NCBI GenBank assembly: GCA_035353395.1
Contig: DAOPZL010000024.1
Location: 1-38,644 of the forward strand
Direction: 5' to 3'
DNA from: UBA1801 sp035353395
Lineage (GTDB): Bacteria > Acidobacteriota > Holophagae > Holophagales > Holophagaceae
Length of the DNA stretch: 38,644 nucleotides
In this document: piece by piece, positions 34,203 to 38,644 of the stretch
Numbering within the stretch: the stretch's first letter is position 1
How the letters are laid out: each line of letters opens with the position of its first letter
Program-made: the position numbers and the translations under genes
Notes under the pieces: generated by a model
Told to the model about the DNA's origin: nothing
Databases searched by the model: none
Seen by the model: the letters and a program-made list of their open reading frames with translations, nothing else

Positions 34203-35275
34203 CAGTTCAGTCCTCCCATGGTCTTCAGGAAGCGTTGGTCGTTCTCGAAGAAGAAGCGCAGGTCCGGGGTCTCGCTCACCATCATGGCGATGCGCTCCAC
34301 GCCCATGCCGAACGCGAAGCCGCTCCAGACGTTGGGGTCGATGCCCGCGTAGGCCAGCACGTTGGGATGCGTCAAGCCCGCACCCAGGAGTTCCACCCAG
34401 CCTGACTGCTTGCAGACCCGGCAACCCGAGCCGCCGCAGAGCGGGCAGCGCACGTCCACCTCGCACCCGGGCTCCACGAAGGGGAAGTAGCTCGGGCGGA
34501 AGCGGACGTCCGCGTCGGGTCCGAAGAGGGCCTTCATGGCGTAGGCCAGGGTGCCCTTCAGGTGGTGCATGCCGATGCCGTGACCCACGAGCATGCCCTC
34601 GACCTGGTGGAACATCGGGCTGTGGGTGGGATCGATCTCGTCCTTGCGGTAGACCCGCCCGGGCGCGAGGAACCGGATGCCGCCCTTCTTCTCGATCTGG
34701 GGCGCCACGCGCAGCAGGGTGCGGACTTCCATGGGGCTGGTGTGCGTGCGGAGCAGGAGCTCGGGATACTTCTCGAGGTAGAAGGTGTCGGCGCTGCTGC
34801 GCGCCGGATGGTCGGCAGGAATGTTGAGGCCGTCGAAATTGTGGGCCTCGGTCTCGATCTCGGGGCCCTCTTCCACGTGATAGCCGAGGGGGCGGAAGAC
34901 GTCCACCAGGCGGTCGATGATCCGGTTGAGCGGGTGCAGGGACCCCTGCGGCGGCATGGGGGGCGGCAGATCCGGGTCCCAGGCCTTCCCGAGGGCGGCG
35001 GCCCGCTTCCGGGCATCCTCCAGCTCGGCCTGCCGGGCCTTGATGGCTTCCTCCCAGCCGTTCTTCAGGGTGTTGATGGCGCCTCCCAGCTCGCGCTTCT
35101 GCTCCTTGGGGGCGGCCTTCAGGATCTCCATCATCCGGGCGGCATGGCTGCCCTCGCGGCCGACGAAGGCGCCCTTGAGGCGCATCAGCGCGTCCAGGTC
35201 CTTGCAGGCCTCGAGTGCCTTGGGGAAGTCCTGCCGGGCTTCGAGGATTTCGATGGGCAGGAGACTGGGCTCCAT
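34202..35275 (-). CDS. pheS: Phenylalanyl-tRNA synthetase alpha subunit
   Basis: A 357-residue class II catalytic subunit. An N-terminal coiled coil (about 15-100) binds tRNA. The catalytic domain contains FDGLNIPADHPAR, RTHTSPMEVR, the motif 2 region FLAPGRVYRKDEIDPTHSPMF and the motif 3 region FGMGVERIAM. An insert CPLCGGSGCRVCKQSGW (about 278-294) looks like a structural zinc knuckle seen in some bacterial PheS proteins. The ATG at 35275 has an AGGA about 4 bases upstream. A terminator-like hairpin lies just upstream in the leader. Confidence 0.97.
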   Translation of the reverse strand: MEPSLLPIEILEARQDFPKALEACKDLDALMRLKGAFVGREGSHAARMMEILKAAPKEQKRELGGAINTLKNGWEEAIKARQAELEDARKRAAALGKAWDPDLPPPMPPQGSLHPLNRIIDRLVDVFRPLGYHVEEGPEIETEAHNFDGLNIPADHPARSSADTFYLEKYPELLLRTHTSPMEVRTLLRVAPQIEKKGGIRFLAPGRVYRKDEIDPTHSPMFHQVEGMLVGHGIGMHHLKGTLAYAMKALFGPDADVRFRPSYFPFVEPGCEVDVRCPLCGGSGCRVCKQSGWVELLGAGLTHPNVLAYAGIDPNVWSGFAFGMGVERIAMMVSETPDLRFFFENDQRFLKTMGGLN

Positions 35276-35286
35276 AGGTTCCTCGT

Positions 35287-35319
35287 GAAAAAAGAGAAAG
35301 GCCGCGTCCGCGGCCTTTC
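35287..35319 (-). terminator. Intrinsic terminator or attenuator ahead of pheS
   Basis: GAAAGGCCGCG (35296-35306) pairs with 35309-35319 as an 11-bp stem (nominal 2-base loop), followed on the minus strand by TCTTTTTTC. It ends about 12 bases before the pheS ATG. It would end the infC-rpmI-rplT transcript or, as in E. coli pheST, act as an attenuator. No Phe-rich leader peptide is evident in the short space after rplT. Confidence 0.8.
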
Positions 35320-35359
35320 GGGTTCATGGCGATGATTTGTCAGTCCACAGCTCTTCGCG

Positions 35360-35707
35360 TCAACCCTTGGCCACCGTGACGAGCTTGGTAAACGCCTCCG
35401 GATTGCTGACGGCGAGGTCGGCGAGGATCTTCCGGTCCAGGTCCACGTTGGCCTTCTTGAGGCCGCCCATGAACTTGGAGTAGCTGGTGCCGTTCATTTC
35501 GCAGGCCGCGCCGATGCGCACGATCCAGAGGCGGCGGAAGTCGCGCTTCCGGGCCTTGCGGTCGCGGTAGCCGTAGCCGAGCGCCTTCTCGACGGCTTCC
35601 TTGGCGGAACGGTAGAGACGGGACTTGGCGCCGTAGAAGCCCTTGGCGAACTTCATCATCCGCTTGCGGCGCTGGACTCGCTTGAAACCTCGTTTGACTC
35701 GGGTCAT
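35360..35707 (-). CDS. rplT: Ribosomal protein L20
   Basis: A 115-residue, highly basic 50S protein that acts early in 23S rRNA assembly. It matches the family throughout (MTRVKRGFKRVQRRKRMMK, KGFYGAKSRLYRSAKEAV, RDFRRLWIVRI). AAGGA lies 8 bases before the ATG. The 115-base spacer from rpmI can form stems (for example GGCGCGGCC with GGCCGCC), which might serve L20 autoregulation as in E. coli and Bacillus, but I cannot match the known L20 site. Confidence 0.98.
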   Translation of the reverse strand: MTRVKRGFKRVQRRKRMMKFAKGFYGAKSRLYRSAKEAVEKALGYGYRDRKARKRDFRRLWIVRIGAACEMNGTSYSKFMGGLKKANVDLDRKILADLAVSNPEAFTKLVTVAKG

Positions 35708-35822
35708 GGGTGTTTCCTTTCCTCGGGGCCGTCCGGGTCATCGGACGTTGGGGAGCCCCATCGGGGGTGGCGTCGGCCACCGGGTTGGAGTGTTCGGGCG
35801 GCCGTCAGGCCGCGCCTGGGGC

Positions 35823-36020
35823 CTACGCGTAGGGCAGCATCGCGCGGACGCGGCCGAGATCGGCCTTGTCCACCATCCGGCCCATGTCCAGCTGCCGCTT
35901 GCGCTTGGTGGGCTTGCTGGTGAGGATGTGGCGCAGATGGGAGCAGCCCCGCTTGAACAGGCCGCTGCCGGTCTTCTTGAAGCGCTTCTGGGCGCCCTTG
36001 TGGGTCTTGAGCTTGGGCAT
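35823..36020 (-). CDS. rpmI: Ribosomal protein L35
   Basis: A 65-residue 50S protein, recognised by MPKLKTHKGAQKRFK at the N terminus and HLRHILTSKPTKRKRQL in the middle. GAGG lies 6 bases before the ATG. It is 10 bases after infC and precedes rplT, the conserved infC-rpmI-rplT operon order. Confidence 0.97.
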   Translation of the reverse strand: MPKLKTHKGAQKRFKKTGSGLFKRGCSHLRHILTSKPTKRKRQLDMGRMVDKADLGRVRAMLPYA

Positions 36021-36030
36021 TGCGAACCTC

Positions 36031-36618
36031 TTAAGCTTGTTTGGTTTCCGTGACGGGTTCAGGGCTCTTGGCTTCGGGCTTCGTCGCCTTCGGCTTCTTG
36101 GCTTCCACCGGGCGGGGGACGATGATGGCGTGCATGTCGCGTCCATCGATCCCGGCGGGCTTCTCGATCAGGCACTTGTCGGAGACCTGGCTGAGGACGT
36201 CCTCGATGATCCGGAAGCCGATGTCGCGGTGCACGACTTCGCGGCCCCTGAACATCACCACGATCTTGACCTTGTCGCCTTCCTCAAGGAAACGCAGGAT
36301 GTGCTTGACCTTGAAGTCGAAGTCGTGGTCGTCCGTGCGGGGACGGAACTTGACTTCCTTGACCATGATGTTCTTCTGTTTCGCGCGCGCGGCATGGTCG
36401 CGCTTGGCTTCCATGAACTTGTACTTCCCGTAGTCCATGATCCGGCATACGGGGGGATTGGCCGTGGGGGATACCTCCACCAGATCGAATCCCTTGGCTT
36501 CCGCGATCCGGATGGCCGCCCCGGGCGTCATGACGCCCAGCTGGGTTCCATCTTCGTCGATGACGCGGACCTCCGGGACCCGGATGCCATCGTTGATACG
36601 AGTTTCAGTCGTTCGGAT
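36031..36618 (-). CDS. infC: Translation initiation factor IF-3 with an ATC start codon
   Basis: A 195-residue IF-3, which binds the 30S subunit and rejects non-standard start codons. The first ATG (36531) falls well inside the N-terminal domain, which reads upstream as TETRINDGIRVPEVRVID and is clearly homologous. The frame has no ATG, GTG or TTG between an upstream TAG stop and this region. A strong GGAGG (36628-36624) lies 5 bases before ATC (36618-36616), so ATC is the start. This mirrors the AUU start of E. coli infC, through which IF-3 represses its own synthesis. The linker and C-terminal domain (RPRTDDHDFDFK, FRGREVVHRDIG) follow, and a Lys/Pro/Glu-rich tail of about 25 residues ends the protein. 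Confidence 0.95.
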   Translation of the reverse strand: MRTTETRINDGIRVPEVRVIDEDGTQLGVMTPGAAIRIAEAKGFDLVEVSPTANPPVCRIMDYGKYKFMEAKRDHAARAKQKNIMVKEVKFRPRTDDHDFDFKVKHILRFLEEGDKVKIVVMFRGREVVHRDIGFRIIEDVLSQVSDKCLIEKPAGIDGRDMHAIIVPRPVEAKKPKATKPEAKSPEPVTETKQA

Positions 36619-36648
36619 ACAGTCCTCCCCAACAGCACAAGAAAGATG

Positions 36649-36677
36649 ACTCTACCACCAATGAGCGTTGTTTCCAA
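36649..36677 (-). promoter_or_regulatory. Candidate promoter for infC-rpmI-rplT
   Basis: On the minus strand TTGGAA (36677-36672) and TAGAGT (36654-36649) are 17 bases apart, each matching 4 of 6 consensus bases. The start would be near 36642, about 24 bases before the infC ATC. It lies just after the thrS stop, so infC can be transcribed apart from thrS. Confidence 0.4.
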
Positions 36678-36684
36678 GCAGAGA

Positions 36685-38598
36685 TCATCGGACACGCCGG
36701 CGGATCTCGTCCTGGATCCTCTCCAGGAAGGCACCCAGATCCTGGGCGCCCAGGTCCCCCTGCTGGCGGTGGCGGACGGAGACCTGCCCGCTGGCCGCTT
36801 CCCGGTCGCCGAGCACGAGCATGTAGGGAACCTTCTGGAGCTGGGCATCGCGGATCTTCGCGTTCACCTTCTCGTTGCGGAGATCCAGTTCCGAGCGGAC
36901 CCCCAGTTCCAGGGCCTTGGCCTGGATCTTCCGGGCGTAGTCGTGCACCCGCTCGGTGATGGGCAGGACGGCGATCTGCACGGGCGCCAGCCAGACGGGG
37001 AAGGCCCCCGCGCAGTGCTCGATGAGGATGCCCATGAACCGTTCCAGGCTGCCCAGGATGGCGCGGTGAAGCATGACGGGCGTCCCCTCGGTGCCGTCGG
37101 CCTTGATGTAGGTCAGTCCGAAGCGGCTGGGCATCGAGTAGTCCACCTGCAGCGTCCCCAGCTGCCAGGGGCGGCGGAGGGCATCCAGGACGTGGAAGTC
37201 GATCTTGGGGCCGTAGAACGCGCCGTCTCCCGGGTTCACCTCGAAGGCCAGGTTCGCTTCCTTCAGGGCCTCGGCCAGGGAGTTCTCGGCCAGGTCCCAG
37301 ATCTCGTCGCTGCCGATGCGCTTCTCCGGCCGCGTGGACAGCTGGATCTGGATGTCGTAGAACCCGAACGTATGGTAGACGTCCATGATGAACGCGAAGA
37401 ACGAGGCCATCTCGGCCTTCATCTGCTCCGGCGCGCAGTAGATGTGGGCGTCGTCCTGGCAGAAGGTGCGGACCCGGGTCAGGCCCTGGGTGACGCCGCT
37501 CCGCTCGTAGCGGTGGAGCCGCCCGAAGTCCGCGTAGCGGATGGGCAGGTCACGGTAGCTGTGCTTCCCGGTGCCGTAGATGAGGCAGTGGGTCGGACAG
37601 TTCATGGGCTTCAGGGCGTATTCCTTCTCCTCGACCTCCGTGAAATACATGTTCTCCTGGTACTTGTCGTAGTGGCCGGAGGTCTTCCACATGCTCACAT
37701 CCAGGGCCTGCGGGGTGATCACCTCGCTGTAGCCCTCGCGCAGGTAGTTCTGGCGCATGTAGTTCACGAGCTCGTTGTAGACGATGGTGCCCTTCGGGTG
37801 GAAGAAGGGGGAGGCAGGGGCCTCGGGATGGAAGGAGAACAGCCCGAGCTCCTTCCCGAGCTTGCGATGATCGCGGGATCTGGCCTCCGCCAGGCGCTGC
37901 AGATGTTCCTCCAGCTCCTTCTGGGTGTGGAAGGCCGTGCCGTAGATGCGGCAGAGCTGCGCCCGCTTCTCGTCGCCCCGCCAGTAGGCGGCGGCCGTAT
38001 GAAGGAGCTTGAAGGCCTTGAGCTTTCCCGTGTCCGGGACGTGCGGGCCGCGGCAGAGATCGTAGAAATCCCCCTGCTTGTAGCCCGTGATCGTCTCGCC
38101 GTCGGGCAGTTCGGAGACCAGCTCCACCTTGAAGGGCTCACCCATGGATTCGAACCTGCGGATGGCCTCGTTCCGCTCCAGCTCCTCCCGGACGACCGGG
38201 ATGGCTTCCGCGCTGATCTTCCGCATCTCCGCCTCGATGGCCTCCAGGTCCTCGGGCGTGAAGAACTTCTCGACGAGGAAGTCGTAGTAGAACCCGTCCT
38301 CGATGGTGGGGCCGATGCCCACTTTCACCTTCGGGAAGATCCTCTGCACGGCTTGCGCCAGCAGGTGGGCCGTGGAGTGCCTCACGACCCCGAGGGATTC
38401 GGGATCCTTGGCGGTGAGCACGGAGACTTTCGCGCCGTCAGGCAGCACCGAGCCCAGGTCCTTGACCTGGCCGTCCACCTTGATCGCGAAGGCTGCGTCC
38501 AGGAGCCTCTGGCTGATGCCCCGGGCCAGGTCAGTGCCGGTGGCGCCGTCCGGCATTTCTCGGACAGAGTCATCTGGGAGTCGGACACTGATGGTCAT
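36685..38598 (-). CDS. thrS: Threonyl-tRNA synthetase
   Basis: A 637-residue class II synthetase for tRNA-Thr. An N-terminal TGS domain (about 1-62) is followed by the editing domain (about 63-225; HSTAHLLAQAV is its zinc/active-site helix). The catalytic core (about 245-535) has MNCPTHC, a core zinc cysteine, RYADFGRLHRYE and the motif 3 segment MLHRAILGSLERF. An anticodon-binding domain ends the protein. GAGG lies 6 bases before the ATG at 38598, so it is complete. Only 46 bases of upstream DNA remain, too few to judge a promoter or leader. Confidence 0.98.
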   Translation of the reverse strand: MTISVRLPDDSVREMPDGATGTDLARGISQRLLDAAFAIKVDGQVKDLGSVLPDGAKVSVLTAKDPESLGVVRHSTAHLLAQAVQRIFPKVKVGIGPTIEDGFYYDFLVEKFFTPEDLEAIEAEMRKISAEAIPVVREELERNEAIRRFESMGEPFKVELVSELPDGETITGYKQGDFYDLCRGPHVPDTGKLKAFKLLHTAAAYWRGDEKRAQLCRIYGTAFHTQKELEEHLQRLAEARSRDHRKLGKELGLFSFHPEAPASPFFHPKGTIVYNELVNYMRQNYLREGYSEVITPQALDVSMWKTSGHYDKYQENMYFTEVEEKEYALKPMNCPTHCLIYGTGKHSYRDLPIRYADFGRLHRYERSGVTQGLTRVRTFCQDDAHIYCAPEQMKAEMASFFAFIMDVYHTFGFYDIQIQLSTRPEKRIGSDEIWDLAENSLAEALKEANLAFEVNPGDGAFYGPKIDFHVLDALRRPWQLGTLQVDYSMPSRFGLTYIKADGTEGTPVMLHRAILGSLERFMGILIEHCAGAFPVWLAPVQIAVLPITERVHDYARKIQAKALELGVRSELDLRNEKVNAKIRDAQLQKVPYMLVLGDREAASGQVSVRHRQQGDLGAQDLGAFLERIQDEIRRRVR

Positions 38599-38644
38599 GG
38601 CATTCCTCTCTTGGAAATCCCCAGTTTAGCGCGTCTTGCGCCCC

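Noticed and set aside
35708..35822. A ribosomal protein L20 autoregulatory site in the rpmI-rplT spacer
   Set aside because: GC-rich stems can be drawn, but none can be matched by eye to the known L20-binding structure.
36031..36531. A truncated infC starting at the first ATG
   Set aside because: This would cut off the conserved N-terminal segment of IF-3, whose codons are present upstream behind a strong SD and an ATC codon.

Overview
The window is about 38.6 kb of high-GC bacterial DNA with tight gene packing, many ATGA/GTGA start-stop overlaps and strong Shine-Dalgarno (SD) sites. It carries core housekeeping genes (nadA, purH, alaS, thrS-infC-rpmI-rplT-pheST, zapA, rny), a YeiP/EfpL-type elongation factor, hybrid histidine kinases and a MoxR/von Willebrand factor A (VWA) operon. 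This mix and the composition suggest a Gram-negative bacterium, most plausibly Acidobacteriota (Holophagae-like). That placement is inference from style, not proof. A run of exactly 100 N inside nadA marks it as a draft scaffold.

Layout. 1-2.4 kb: a glutamine synthetase family enzyme and gapped nadA (+). 2.4-6 kb: an unknown gene (-), a CPBP membrane protease (+) and a Ser/Thr kinase (-). 6-9 kb: an EfpL-like factor, rsgA and an LpxL-like acyltransferase (+); hairpin repeat elements sit on both sides of rsgA. 8.9-11.9 kb: a GAF/HisKA/HATPase/REC-REC hybrid kinase (-). 11.85-12.4 kb: a geneless, partly AT-rich stretch before an orphan PAAR gene (+). 12.7-21.4 kb: an eight-gene, translationally coupled operon (-) with three VWA-type proteins, a MoxR ATPase, a PrsW-like protease and membrane/exported proteins. 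Its AT-rich promoter is visible at 21.51-21.54 kb. 21.5-23.4 kb: a short NuoG-like iron-sulfur protein and a small unknown gene (-). 23.5-29.7 kb: purH, a GxxExxY nuclease gene inside 31-nt inverted repeats, alaS and a hybrid kinase (+). 29.7-38.6 kb (-): rny, a probable 6S RNA, zapA, a zapB-like gene, pheT, pheS, a terminator/attenuator, rplT, rpmI, infC with an ATC start codon, and thrS.

How the parts work together. The last 9 kb is a translation and cell-division block in the classic thrS-infC-rpmI-rplT-pheST order, continued by zapB/zapA and 6S RNA. EfpL and RsgA are two further ribosome-related factors. The MoxR/VWA operon looks like an envelope-directed chaperone/assembly module of unknown substrate. 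The most unusual elements are the GxxExxY inverted-repeat unit, placed exactly between the purH stop and the alaS start, and the similarly placed efpL-rsgA hairpin. Together they look like a family of mobile or formerly mobile repeats that prefer the gap between stop and start codons.
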